From Phlegmacium glaucopus (taxonomy: Eukaryota; Basidiomycota; Agaricomycetes; Agaricales; Cortinariaceae): a DNA stretch of 64,000 nucleotides. Position numbers and translations under genes: made by a program. The notes beneath the pieces are model-generated. The model was not told the origin of the DNA and did no database searches. It saw only the letters and a program-made list of their open reading frames with translations. Below, in pieces: positions 11,691 through 24,015 of the stretch (positions within the stretch are counted from its first letter, which is position 1; each line of letters opens with the position of its first letter). The stretch spans positions 372,001-436,000 of the forward strand of contig MU130154.1 in NCBI GenBank assembly GCA_015039465.1, given 5' to 3'.

Positions 11691-13585
11691 ATGCCAGTTG
11701 CGTCTGGGAGCCATCATACTCGCCGCTCGTCCACTATTAGCGTTGGCAGCTCCGACAGCGACGACGACTCCCCGGATCTCTCTGCACTAGACTCTTCCGC
11801 TGCTCTCATCCTTCTGCCAGACTCAGAAGAGTCTAACATCCCATTTGATTTCACAGACGATGAAGATAATGATAGAGACGAATTTAGCAACTTCGTTAGC
11901 CCCGTGTTTGATATGCGAATATCTACAGTATTTCCCCCTCTTCGCCCTTCATTAGTATTTCTCTATCTCCTTGCACCATACCTCAAGCTCGGTGCTTTGA
12001 ACTTGCCAAATTCACGCCTACCACTTAAGTACAGTTTACTCGCCCTCTTCACTTCGGCGTTGGCATCTGTTTTTTCAAGACAAATATGGTACATGCTGGC
12101 TCGATATCTGCGAAATGCAAATCTAACGGAAGTGGTGTTGGATACCTTTGCACGTGGCAGAGGCAAGGAGCAGCGCCGGATGGTTCTGCGGGGCTCAGTT
12201 AGAGCTGGAACTGGTATTCTACTCATTTTAGTTGCTGTAACATATCTACGTTGTGAGTATCCCAGTCGCTCTTTGAAGCATTTTCCCATTCATTTATGCT
12301 AATTAAGTATCATAGACGCCCTGTACCTGCTGCAGCCATTACTTCCTCAAAAGTTTCATCCTGTCGTGACCTACTCGATCATGATATTTTTCATTGCTCC
12401 CGTCCTTGGTTATCTATCCTACGCCAAATCTCTCCAGTCGAAACGGATAATCTATGCAACATCTCTATCCATAGTCACCTATGTTCTCTGGATCAGCGTC
12501 ATTATCTATCGTGGTTCGCCTAAAAGGAATACAAGCTGGCTAGGATCGGGATCCTTCTGGCCGGCAATTGGTATTTTAATAACCCTAAGCTCGGTCACTC
12601 TTACTGATGCATGTACTAATATAGCTACCATCGCTTTTGCATTTTGTACATCTTCCACGCTTCCCCTCTATGCTTCTCTCAAAACCACCGCACACCCTAT
12701 TTCCACCGCCAAAACGCCACGCTCCCGTTCTTTTCGATTCCTCTCATTCCTCTCAGTTGTCGCTGCGGTCCTTCTCCTCCTCCCATCTCTCCTATTCGCT
12801 TCGTCTCCTCAGTCTTCCACAGTGAGTATTTTCTTGGTGATATTCGTGTCATTTAATCCTCATTTATACAGGATATTCCGCCCAACGGTCTTGTCATCCA
12901 TTCCCAAAAAAGCGCCGTAACGGTCATGCTGGATTCGACTCCCTCCATTCCACCTCTTCTCCCAGACGTTGGTTTCTCACCGGAGCTCCAGGCTATCTTT
13001 GCCTCCTTTACCCTGATACTCGGCATCCCGTCTGTCATAGTCACCACCCCACTGCCCCCGCTTCCTGGACTTCGCTCAGTTAAATTCAATGTCCCACGCG
13101 TATCCACTATATTCCTTGTCCTTCTACTGGCTGTGATTCCACCGCGGTTCTTCGCCAATCATGACATAGAGAATCACAATGATCATTCATATTTGGCATC
13201 ATCAGGAATTTTTGCAGTTCTAACAATAACATTGACGGTGATGGCACTATTGAGCACGTATTTCCTGCCTGCCTTTGTGCATATCTCCACTCATTTCTTC
13301 AAACGGCCATTGACAATCGTCATTCCACGGAAGCCTGCGCAGCAAAGTTCTTCGAATTTAAACAGTGCTGTAAATGACGATGCTCGGGGTATAGATTCAG
13401 TATCGAGACAGTCAAGTCCGAAAGCAATCCACGATGAGTTGTTGTTGAGGAAGGAGAGAGCTTTGCAAAAGAAGCAGTTCAGAAAGCGCATTGTGTGGGA
13501 TATTGGCGTTTGGACGCTACTTTTTGCCAGTGTGGCTTTGATCGTGTTCACTATCTGTGGATTTGCAGGGGTGTGGCAACCATAA
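11691..13585 (+). CDS. Multipass membrane protein, unknown function
   Basis: The spliced protein is about 580 residues. It has an acidic, Ser/Asp-rich cytosol-like N-terminus (11691-11910), then roughly ten to eleven hydrophobic segments, for example LVFLYLLAPYL, GILLILVAVTYLR, SIMIFFIAPVLGYLSYA, FLSFLSVVAAVLLLLPSLLF, IFASFTLILGIPSVIV and TLLFASVALIVFTICG. A hydrophilic loop of about 70 residues (13330-13480) precedes the last one. I recognise no transporter or enzyme motif. The frame is open through three exons with standard introns at about 12253-12315 and 12821-12872, so it is a real gene. Confidence 0.8.
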
Positions 13586-13799
13586 CGCCTCGGCACATAT
13601 ACGTTATGTGGGAAATTTTGATAGTCTGTAGGGACAGTTTCTTGGACATAAAATAGTTTGTATTACATAGTGTCTGTATTTTATCTTACCTGTGAGCCCA
13701 TTGAGATCGTTAGTACATAAAAGTAGCCTTTACCACGAGTCTGCAATTCTGAGAGATATGGATGATGATATTTCCAGTTGCAAACCAATGTAAACCCGT

Positions 13800-14938
13800 C
13801 TATGAGGAATCCAACAAGAAACGCCACATCCCGAATAGAACATTGATGAGGAAACCAACGACCAAACCCATCTGCATGCGCCGTCTGATGAATAAATGTA
13901 ACTGTAAGCCAGTGAGTCTATATCCACTTGAAATAATTGACTCACGAAAAAATAACATTCGATGTCGATTCCTGTTCATTTCCGTCCTCCCAGAATGCAG
14001 CTGGTTTCCGATTCCGCATGAAGAAGAACGGTAGGAAGGGGAAAAAGAACCCAACAATTACTCCCTGAAGAACTGAGGCACTGGAAGAGGCAGCTGTTTG
14101 AGATAGCGACGCCGAGCCTGCGTTGTCGATGGAGTCAATCCACTGCTCTTCAAGCACACGAGCATGTTCGTCATCTGGTCCACGTGTGTGTGTTAAAGAC
14201 TGGCAACTAAATAGTGATGGGGAAAGAATCATACATTCTTCTTCTGTTTCAAAGTCAACGTCTAGATAGTTGGAAGACGATTGGCTGTGGAATTGCCGTC
14301 TGAAATTGTCTATGTCTTCTTGAGAAAAGCCAACGGAAGCAAGCCGGTCGAACCCGCGAACAGGTTGAATTTGTGAGGTCTACATTCACGGAAACTATAA
14401 GCAAGAGGCGTATCAGGAGGCCGCGATATTTTCTTCACCTGCGTGTTTGAATCCTCTGTGTCTGCTTCCCCAGGTTCTAATGGTTGGCCCACGGAGCAAT
14501 GAATCCATGTTGTAGTAGTCTTCAGAAGTCCAGTAATGCCTTCATCAACATTTGCCCTATTCTGCCGTTCTTCAAGTGATATTATCCATGCATGGAGAAG
14601 AGTCCCCTCGGAGAGCAAGCGCCCAGAATGAATAAGCCTTAGTCGACGACTTTGAAGTTCAGGTCGAACTTCGCGAATCTGAGAGAATTTTACTTGACAT
14701 TTCTTTTGTTTTCATGAGAGAAACTCACACATCTCTTGAGATGCCGCACAGTGTCATCCTTGTCGACAGAGATAGTGAGGTCTGGTGAGCCCTCGGTGAA
14801 GCGCACGACGAGATCCCGGGATGATTCTGGGGGTTGAGATACATTTGATGAGGTCTGACCTCCAGATATATCTGTTGGAGGATCAACAGCACGCTGTTTG
14901 CCCTTTGCTTTCTCACTGAGAACGTCTGGGTATTTCAT
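13800..14938 (-). CDS. dsc3: DSC E3 ubiquitin ligase complex subunit 3 (ubiquitin-like, C-terminal membrane anchor)
   Basis: Dsc3 is part of the Golgi/endosome Dsc ubiquitin ligase that cleaves SREBP or degrades orphan membrane proteins. The protein starts MKYPDVLSEKAKGKQRA and carries a ubiquitin-like fold (LVVRFTEGSPDLTISV..DTVRHLKR, then RRLRLIHSGRLLSEGTLL). It continues with the DUF2407-type C-terminal region GFSQEDIDNFRRQFHSQSS and HARVLEEQWIDSID. Two hydrophobic segments (LQGVIVGFFFPFLPFFFM and MGLVVGFLINVLFGMW) close the protein. At least four exons are needed. Its start lies 101 bases from the divergent otubain start. Confidence 0.88.
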
Positions 14939-15039
14939 TTCTGCGTCCTTGATGACGTTGAGGAGGGACTACGTGATTATGTAATCCTCAGCTTCTGAGG
15001 GATCTGGATGGTTCTTGAAAGATCTATCAACGTTTTGTT

Positions 15040-16549
15040 ATGTCGGACACGCCAAAGCTACCACCAACACCTAGTCAGTATCATCGGAGGGTACGGCTCA
15101 GCCGAAAGATTGATTACTTACACAGGCAATCTGAGAAAGACCAAGGATCTACCTCCAGACTCTGACTGCGAAGACATCGATCCCACCGAACTTCCACCTC
15201 TGGAATTTAGCTCTGACGAGGGCCTTCTAGGATTTTCAAGAGAAAATGCCCCAGGTTAAATCATGAGCATTAAATGGATGATATCGATCAAACTAATACG
15301 CGCTTTGTGGTCAGATATTTCTGGTTTCACCCCAGCCCAACTCTATGATTTAAATCAAGTATGACCATCCTCACATTCAAGACGAGGGGAATCTTATCGA
15401 GGTCTCTTTGCCCTCACGCAGCAACTTTTTAATGACAGTGTTCCTCAAAGACCACTCATGGATACATTATCGTCCATGTTTACCCTTCGATCTGAATATG
15501 AAAATGGTTCTGCCATGTTTGTGAAGCAGATAAACTGGTTAATTGCCAATGGATATGACTCGATAAGACGAACAAGAGGTGAAGCACCTTTCACTTCATT
15601 TAAAATAACAGCGATTGAGCCACACAATTGCCAAACAGGCGATGGCGACTGCTTTTATAGATGTGAGGGCTTTCTTATCTTATCCGCATATTCAGACTTT
15701 GACGATTTCCAAGCCCTCGGATTTGCATATGTGGAGGGCCTTTTAAGATCTACAGATCAAGAATTGGCTGTTGCAACAAGCTTAACATCTCTCACAAGCA
15801 TAAATGAAACACTTCATTCTGCTGGAATCGAGAAACTTGTCTATGAGGATTTCTATGCAGAGTTCGCTTCGTTAATTGAAAATATTGTAAAACCCAACTC
15901 AGAGGGTATGAAGCTGACGGTGGATGTCCTGCTGAATGCTTTCCAGAATCCTGAAGGTAGACCTTTTTTTCCCTCTTACTATCCTTCTGCTCACACCTTC
16001 AACCCATAGTCTCCAATTCTGTCGTGATTTATCTGAGGTTCCTTACAGTGCGATCATCCCTTCTATACGATCATCGTACCCATTACTTACCCATTGCACT
16101 CACAGTCAGCCCAGATACGTCTTAACCGTGAGTCTTACGAAGGCTTTGTGGTCCATCCCGACACCAAAGATATTATGGATGTGGATTTGTATTGCACCAA
16201 TATTGTACAATCTATGGGCAAAGAAGCTGGTAAGTTACTCATCGGCTATTCGTCTATCACATTCGGCAGACTTCAACCCCTTTTCTTCAAAGATAACGTG
16301 GAAATTGAAGCCTTGTCGAGGGCGCTGCATCTAAACATTGACGTTGCATACCTTAACGGCGGACGAGGAGACGGAGTGACCGATTTCATCAAGTTCCGAT
16401 ATGATTTATGTCCCGAGGCCCCACCATTAATTTTACTGTATCGGTAATGTTCATCCCTTTTTGTGTACTTGCTAAAGTTGATGTCTCCTCTTACCGTGTG
16501 TTTTAGCCCTGGCCACTATGATATTCTTGTTCAAAAACACGGCAATTAG
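15040..16549 (+). CDS. Otubain (OTU-family deubiquitinase, peptidase C65)
   Basis: Otubains cleave ubiquitin chains. The spliced core reads RRTRGDGDCFYRALGFAYVEGLL, with the catalytic Cys codon at 15650-15652 and introns placed on both sides of the GDGDCFYR exon. The catalytic His is in PGHYDILV near the end (His codon 16514-16516). In between are FYAEFASLIENI, LLNAFQNPE and LNIDVAYLNGGRGD, typical of the OTUB1 helical and core regions. The start at 15040 gives MSDTPKLPPTPS joined by a roughly 50-base intron to an acidic linker; this first junction is my best phase-consistent choice. The frame is intact to the stop. Confidence 0.88.
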
Positions 16550-16974
16550 TATGCTCCTTATGCCAGCTTTCTTTCGCGCCAGTCAAATAACCTTGAATAT
16601 CGTACGAAGAACGATAAACTGATAAGACACATCTTTGTTCTGTGACTTGGGGGCGCGAACCACATCGAAATTGCACGCAAAGTTTAAATTACAATAACAA
16701 GCTACCCTTTATTGGTGCACTGTCAAATGAGAAGATAGGGTTGTTTCGCGTAGGTGACCCGCTAGCCTTTTCTTGTCGGGCATGGAAGTGATTATTGTGT
16801 ATATCTGCAAGTAGTTGAAATATGTAAATGGCTATTGGTGTCAAGACTTTGTCCCAAGATGCAAAAAAAAACAAACAAAGCAACAATAATGTATGAAGAG
16901 TAAATGGTAACTAGGATGGTGATGAGATCTTGCAAGTTAGGGTTAAACCATGGGCAAATTTTAGTGGGGAAATA
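16550..16974. other. Intergenic, convergent 3' ends
   Basis: About 425 bases between the otubain stop and the stop of the opposite-strand Spt21-like gene. AT-rich with no coding or RNA signature; presumably the two 3' untranslated regions and terminators. Confidence 0.6.
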
Positions 16975-19900
16975 TCACATAAGACAACCGCTAAGTAATG
17001 TTTGCATGTCATCCGCTAACTTTGCATGATCAATGTTCTCGAACGAGTTCATTGCGACATCAGAGCCGTCGTTGTCAATGACTTTCGCGTTATCGTGGAT
17101 TAAAGGCTTGAACGTTTCCCAGAACTCAGTAAAATCAATGCCATCCAAGCCGTTCTGAAAGATGGCATCGAGGTCAGAATTGACAATGCCTCCTACATAT
17201 CCTTGCAAATCGTCTGAACCAGTATTAAAATGCGTGAACTGCTCAAAGACGTCCATGGTCGAGGCCGGGTTGCCTTGGGTGTCAAGAGAGTGCTCTCGTT
17301 GAGGGAAATATGCAGAGCAATCATCGGTCGTGGATATTGTCTCGTTTTGGTCGTTACAGCAAGCAGGGCTCTCAGATGGAGAAGAAATATCTGTGTCAAA
17401 AGCGGTGATATCAGCATCTGTCTCGCTGTCGGTTGCGACGGGAAGTTCTAGGTCATCCATCTCGTCGTCCGTTTGAAATTCGAAATCAGGGACTTCGGGA
17501 AGCATCATCGGACTTGAAAGAGGGGGCGGCGATGATGGAGGTAGCCCAGGCCAAAATGGCGTGACATGTTTAGTTTCGGTCTCGTCGGCATCTATCGCAT
17601 CTAGGTCCTCAAAAGCTTGAGGGTGTGGTTCGTCGACATCTATATCGCTGCTAGCGATCGGTAGTGAACTTGGAGGGCAATCAAGGTCGTCAAAGGCGTT
17701 TTCCAATTCTTGTTTAAGAACCGCGTTGAGGTCTTCATTCACTTCTTTTGTCTTTGGTTCAGCCGATTGGATTGCGGACCAAGTGTCGGCTAAAACAGCC
17801 CCTTTCAGTTGTAGAATAGAGCCGCCAGTCTCAAATTTTGCTTTCTTACGATTCCCCAAGGGTGAAGTAAACGTCTGTGGTAAAGTGGTACGCGATGAAT
17901 GTGAGTTGGCACTTCCAAAAAGGCTCCCACTTCTCATCACTGGAGTAAACAGAGAATCACACTCCCCTCCGGGAGTGGCTCGGAGTGGTTGTCGATTTCG
18001 AGTAGGCGTCTTCGGTGTTTTCAGAATAGAGGAAGGATTTGGAGGTGATGGTGACCGCGTCGAGGCGAAGACGGGAAATGAGATATTCGCAGCTGCGAAC
18101 AACGGACCACTGCTAGTAGCTGCGATAGGTTGTCGTAGGGTTTGGGGTTTCTGAACAGAAGAAGTATGGTCCTCCCCCGACTGCTGTTTCTTGGGTCTCA
18201 GAGTGCTAGCACTCTTACTTTTTGATTTGTCCTGCATAGACAATCGCCTCCTTGCTAATAACTTCTCTTGTTTTTTCTTCTGTTCTGCTTCCTCAAGTGC
18301 TCGTTGTGCGTCCTCCGAAAGCCTTGGTTGTGTGGCAGTGCTTGTCCGAGCCCACTCTGGCACTATATATTTTTTTCGAGCATCTTGTTGAGCCTGAACG
18401 GAACGTACAGGCGAAGAGGCGAAGACCTTGGGCGATTGGGGCTTCCTAGAGATATCGACTCCACTAAGCACGTCTACGCTATGATCCTGGAATGTAACAT
18501 ACGGTCGGGGAGGAGAACTCCATGGTTCCATTCCGGTTCGGTAATAGCTCGAAGGCTGATCAACACGTGGTTGATTTGAGGCGACAAATCTGGGATAGTG
18601 TCTCAGAGAGTCGTTGGAGGCGGATTTTTGTGCGCGTTGCAAATGCGAATGCCGCCTTCCTACACGCTCCCGTTCTTTGCCCTTTCCTCGATTCCTACAA
18701 GACTCCTTCTCGTCCATGAAATCACTCAGTGTACGCTTCCTCACGCTCCGATCCGATCCAGTTTTCGAAATGGACTCTTTTGTGAGAGGATTGTCGAAAG
18801 GATCGTCGCTGGAGAGCCTTAAATTCTGGATATGTCGTTCCGGACGAGAAGTTTGTTCTGTGGAATGCAATCCAGAACTTGGCGTTGAGCTGGAATCCGA
18901 CAGCTTACGAGTGTAGCTGTCCTTTTCCGACTTCTTTTGAAACTTACTAGGATTGATGTTCTCCTTATCTAGAATAACAATACCATCATCATGGTAAGGT
19001 GAGGTCGGAGGCTTTTGTAGAGGGCCTGGTTCGGGGTTCACAGACTTTGAATACAAGGATAAAAGATGCTTAAGAGCAGAGACTAGACCAGTATTCGGAG
19101 TGTTCTCTTGTGGAAGGCTCTCCGAAGAGTCAATCGAACTGAGCGCAGCGAGTATGGTTGCATTTTGAGCATTCGGCTCGGAAGGTGATGTAGCCGAAAG
19201 ATATGCTAGGACGTCAAGGATGCTGGGTTCATAAGATTCAACCTTAGGTTGCAAAAATGCATGCGTTCCGTTGGATTGCGTGGCACGTTTAATGAGTGGA
19301 CCTGACAAAAATGGCTGGGTCGTAGGCTGTTTGGTTCTGCGGTTCTTTTTGTTGGTATCCTGACTAGCCGGAGTCCGAATATCATTTGACTTGACCTGCA
19401 TATTTTTTACTGCCAGGTTTGAAGTGCTGTCACTATCCGATCCATCTATAACGATAACCTCTTGTGCCCCTGAGTCGGAAGGAGGTGCAATTGGTTGAGG
19501 CGCTAGTAAATTGGCCTCGACATTAATCATTTTTGGACGTCCTTTTTTCTTCAAAGGCCCAATATATGTCTCCGCATTCATCAATTTGTCAGACTCTGTG
19601 ACCGGTATTGTTGATTGTTTAAGCGATTTCTTAGGAGGCTTTATCTTTGCTTTTGTCCTCATATGGATCGATGCAAGAGTTTCTCGCGTAGAGTCCGCCA
19701 TGTATGAGGGCGCTTCCCCCGAGGAAGCCCTTGTGATGGAGGTTGACGGTTCAACTTGCAATCGGGAAGAAGAGGCTACCGGTTGGGAGGAATGTTGCTA
19801 CGAGAAATACTAATCAGGGTACATACAAAGTGAAATCACATAAGGACATCTTACATGACTTGAGTGATGCCTGTGCGTATCTTGTTTCAAAATCATCAGA

Positions 19901-20491
19901 TTTGCATGTCGCACTGACGTTGATGAAGCGGTCCATGCTGGTTGTTTCATTGCAACCGTCTGTAGTAGTAAACATCCAATCGACTTTTTTGGTTGTTTCA
20001 AGCAAACATACCTCTCGGAGGGCAAATATTACTTCCAATGCCTCTTGACCAGTACCTTGTTTCACTATGGTACCAACTACCGTCATTGGGTCACTGTCAT
20101 CAGAGGCTAAAGCCCATGACATAAGCCCTAGCCCCACTGCTACACCTCGTGGTTGTTCTAATGATGAACCAGTCTTCGTTGGTGACGGTTCCCGATTTGC
20201 ATTGGCGATACGAACAGGTGCGGGTGCCGAATTTGATTCTAAAGGGTCGAGAACATAAAGAGAAAAGTCTCGACAATGATCTTGAATCAACTCTGGGCTC
20301 GACCGACAAATAGTGTTTAGACAGGTCTTAAGCAATACGCTGGCATAGACGGGTTGTGCATTATCTCCGTTCGCGACACCCTCAGTGGGCACTAGAGTTA
20401 CTGAAACCGTAGTATGAGAACGAGCAAGGATGTACTGAGGCGAGCTGTTAATGGTGTACAAGAGCCGCAGCGACGTTTTCGTTTCTAGCAT
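16975..20491 (-). CDS. Spt21/Ams2-type transcriptional regulator
   Basis: The N-terminal exon (20491 down to about 19858) begins MLETKTSLRLLYTINSSPQYILARS, the signature of the fungal Spt21/Ams2 N-terminal domain found in regulators of histone gene expression. A 79-base intron with GTAAGA donor and TAG acceptor joins it to a second exon of more than 900 codons. That exon is largely disordered: basic AT-hook-like KKKGRPK near 19540, an acidic Glu/Asp/Ser block (IVIDGSDSDS), long Ser/Pro stretches, and an acidic C-terminus (DLDAIFQNGLDGIDFTEF) that looks like an activation region. Whether a GATA zinc finger as in Ams2 is present: I did not see one, so the Spt21 side fits better. In-frame ATG at 20623 is an alternative start. 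Confidence 0.75.
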
Positions 20492-20654
20492 GATGGTCAA
20501 GTCGGACAGTTGGTGGCTAGGGGGACAACAGTTCAGGTCGCTGACAAAGCGACGCGTCGTTGTCACAGTGTTATTTGTCGTGTTCGTCGTCACGCGCGAA
20601 ATCATATGAGAATAAATTATCAAAGTATAAATTACTGTAAATATGATAAAACAT

Positions 20655-21642
20655 TTAAGCTTGATTAACAGACAAGTTGATCACAATAGAATCTCTTTGT
20701 TCAGCTGCATTGGGAACTCTAACCAGCGTTCTGGCAGATACATTCGCGGGTGCACATTTCATACTTCTGTTCGTGGCGGCGACTGGCAGCTCGTGTTGGT
20801 CTATCGACTCAAAGTCGGGTGGGAACTTGCTTAGCTCGCAATTACAGCATGGAAGACAAAATAGTGAGGTAGGCTCCTGAGAACTAGGTTGAGGAGCCAC
20901 AAAATGCGCCGCTTCAAAGAGGGGAACAAGACAAGGAAACACGAAAGTAAAAAGAACCTGCATTGGAAATGGCGATGGTGATGAATCAAGGTCGCGGAGC
21001 CAGACATCGCGATCAAAAGCAGCTATAGTCAAAAGAGCGACTAACAAGAGGCAGCCAGTGTATGTCAAGTCTATATCAACAAACATCACACAAGGATTAA
21101 CTGGCTGAAGAAAAAGACACTTACGAATGACTGTACCGGAAATTGCGAATCCTTGTAGGACCAGAAATCCCACTGCATGATTTCCTTGCTTTGGCGAAAT
21201 GGTATCGATTATCATGGCCACGACTTGGCAAATACCGGATCAATACAGACCCCTGAGCGTAAGAGAGCAAGCCTTACCGAGGTGGAAGGGAAAAAGGACA
21301 AATAGGCTAATAGCCTCTGAAGCCACAGTTTGAGGAGAGTCAAACACAGGTTTCCTGATGGCACTGACAATATATTTTAGAAGGAAGAAGGGAAAGGGGC
21401 AGAGGTACCTTGGCTTACGACCATACAGCCCGAAGTAAGCTAAATATCTCGATAACCACCAAAAACCAAGCAAATCCTCGGCGCAAGAAATATGGCGATA
21501 ATAGCGCCCCCATGAAGACTGAGACAGCAGACGTAAATGCAAGAAGGCCTAGAATGTGGTACATTCGGTGATAACCCAGATGAGAGTCGGGAAAGTACTT
21601 ACTGCAAAGCATTCGCCTGGATGTCTGGAATCGCAGACCCAT
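20655..21642 (-). CDS. Small multipass membrane protein, unknown
   Basis: Splicing at least five exons from the ATG at 21642 gives MGLRFQTSRRMLC then hydrophobic segments LLAFTSAVSVFMGALLSPYF, FAWFLVVIEIFSLLRAVW, AISLFVLFPFHLVVAMII, HAVGFLVLQGFAISGTVI and TGCLLLVALLTIAAFDR. A hydrophilic, Cys-containing tail of about 100 residues follows. The first exon is only about 40 bases. I recognise no family. The pattern of hydrophobic segments held across phase-consistent introns supports a real gene. It is divergent from the TFIIIA gene with 191 bases between start codons. Confidence 0.65.
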
Positions 21643-21833
21643 TTCTGTACGGGGACAAAGGTCAAGAGATATGGGCCGAACCTTGATAATGGTGGTTTTA
21701 AAAGATCGTACCTTGAGCAAGCAAACCTGTGGCTGACCAGAGCCAAAGTGCTTCAGTGACACAATCGAGCCTGAGATACATAGATAATAATAATGCGGGC
21801 GTGACCAGCAGCTCTTGCAATCAAACCTCTCAA

Positions 21834-23515
21834 ATGAACGTTTCTTCTCACTCAACCGTATTGGGAAAACGAAAGGCTGCAAGGCCTGTGGAGAACTTCG
21901 TTCTTTATCTAAACTCAGGGCATGCAAGAAGTGCATCCCAGGACGAGCAGTCCGAGCCCGACTTTAACCATTCAAAACCTCATGTCATCTCAAAAACACA
22001 TATCATTGTCAACGGCTCGCTTGTGTCCAACACTAAAAAATGCTATCAATGTACTTACAAAGGCTGTGAAAAGGCTTACGCCAAGCCATCCCGCTTAGAA
22101 GAACACGAACGATCACATACCGGTCATGTGGGTTTTTCCATTGCCCTCATTAAATTGTTTTTGAAATGTATCTCAGCGGCCGTTCGTTTGTCAAACCTGC
22201 AATAAATCTTACCTTCGAGACACTCATCTTCATGCTCATGCGCGGTCGCATTTACCTGAGTCCATGAAACCTTTTGTTTGTGAGAAGCCGAGTTGCACAA
22301 AACGTTTTTGGACCTCTCAGCATCTACGAGTTCACCACTCCTGGCACGACGGCGAAAAACCATATAAAGTAAGGCGTCTCGGATGTCTTCTTATTAGTCT
22401 TAACCCATCGGTCCTTCTAGTGCTCTGAACTCGACTGTGTTGAAGCATTTGCGAAGCACCATCAGCTACGTGCCCATACCTGTGCCGTCCATGCACCGCC
22501 AGGTACAAAGCCTTTTATATGCAGGCATAATGGTTGTACAAAATCCTTTGATACGAATCAGCATCTACGAACCCACCAGAAGATTCATGACGGTGCGTCG
22601 AAGCATCTTAGCTTTCGTTCATGCATATTTAGAGCACCTTGTAGATAAACGCTATACTTGTGTTCATATTGACTGCATGGGTGGTGCGAATAGTACCCCG
22701 ACATTTTTCTCTACGTGGTCTGCGCTTCAATCACACATTCGAATTATCCATCCCCCAACCTGTCTGCATCCATCGTGTAACGGACGGACATTTGCGACCC
22801 AAGGCAATCTTAGAGCCCATATGAAATTGCACGATGAGCGTGAAACTGAACTGCAAATAGAAGCTACTCAACATCTTGGTCAGAACGACGAACCATTGAA
22901 AAAGAAGCGAAGAGGCGGGGACCAAGGTAGAGATTGGCAATGTGATGTACTCGGTTGTGATAATGACTTCAAATCTGTAAGAGTTATCGCGGTAGTCACC
23001 CTCTATTTCCTATGCTCATAATTTAATATCAGAAAAAGGCATTGACCACTCATATCAATGTCACTCATCTTGGAAAACGTGATTTTATTTGCCATCATCC
23101 GGAATGCAACCAGGCTTTCGGCTATAAACATCTTCTTCAGCGGCATTTGGCCAAGGCTCACCCGTCTACGCAATCTGAATTAGATAGTTCCTCGTCAGGC
23201 GATGAAATTGTTCAGAAGACCGGCTTTGATATTGACACCATTACAGGCGAGGCTTATGCCAAGCGTGCAGAAGAATTGGTCAAAAGTGCCAAATCATTAC
23301 GCTGTCCCTATCCACATCTACAAAGTCTGACGGTTGATCTCAACCTCCGCGCTTGCATGGATTCAAGTTCATCACGTCGTAATTGCGACTATGTCTTTAG
23401 TCGGAGTTACGACTTGAGACGACATCTCAGTGCGTCTCACGATGTTAATTTGCCCAAAGAAACCATAGATGAGTGGGTCAAATTACAAAAGCAAAATAGA
23501 AGCAACCCACTCTAG
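21834..23515 (+). CDS. Transcription factor IIIA-like C2H2 zinc-finger protein
   Basis: TFIIIA binds the internal control region of 5S rRNA genes and recruits TFIIIC. The spliced protein has nine to ten C2H2 fingers in tandem, starting CTYKGCEKAYAKPSRLEEH and ending CDYVFSRSYDLRRHLSASH, with the TFIIIA-style C-x4-C spacing in most fingers. Finger six (around 22655-22745) is lengthened by an insert between its cysteine and histidine pairs. A basic KKKRRGG linker separates fingers seven and eight, and an acidic Ser-rich linker (23170-23290) precedes the last, as in fungal TFIIIA. The frame upstream of the ATG at 21834 is open but has no earlier ATG. Confidence 0.85.
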
Positions 23516-23738
23516 CGATCTTTGACCCTAGAGGTTCAAGGATAGATTTCTTTATCGTTCTGAAGATAATTTACTTTATAGTTCATAATAATTAGGAATA
23601 GAGAATACACCGGTTCGGTTTTGGGCTCATAATTATGATAAAATTGAGCCTTGGCGAAAGGCTACTTAGCAATTGGATATATCATGGTGTTATCGAGCGC
23701 CGTCCTTCGCGATTGGACGTTGTGACCCCAGGCAGCAA

Positions 23739-23835
23739 GGTGCTATAGTGTAGTGGTTATCACTCAGGATTTTGATGGGTCAAATCCAGGCACACTTCGT
23801 TTCCTGAAACCCATGTTCGAGCCATGGTAGCACCT
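23739..23835 (+). tRNA. tRNA-Gln (TTG anticodon) with a 25-base intron
   Basis: The acceptor stem GGTGCTA pairs perfectly with TAGCACC, followed by discriminator T. The D arm TAGTGTAGTGGTTATCAC matches fungal tRNA-Gln. The anticodon stem CAGGA pairs with TCCTG around loop TTTTGAT, giving anticodon TTG at 34-36. An intron at 23776-23800 sits after position 37, the standard place. The T arm CCATG-TTCGAGC-CATGG is perfect. The mature length would be 72 nt. Confidence 0.95.
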
Positions 23836-23843
23836 GAACCCAG

Positions 23844-23851
23844 TTTTTTTT
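23844..23851 (+). terminator. RNA polymerase III terminator (T run)
   Basis: A run of eight T begins nine bases after the tRNA-Gln gene, the expected Pol III stop signal. Confidence 0.85.
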
Positions 23852-24015
23852 AACTTGTTAAAACGTTACAGGCCGGAAGTTGACCCACTCTTTCAAACTT
23901 TTAATTCATGACTAACCATATGACATTTCTACTGTACAACATCTTTTAAGTTTCAAAACATATGAAGATTTACCTCGCCAACCTAGTTCGTTCTTGCATA
24001 TATGAATTCCTAGAC

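Noticed and set aside
19761..19856. Reading the long C-terminal exon of the Spt21-like gene as a separate gene
   Set aside because: It has no ATG at its head, and a GTAAGA..TAG intron joins it in phase to the Spt21 N-terminal exon.
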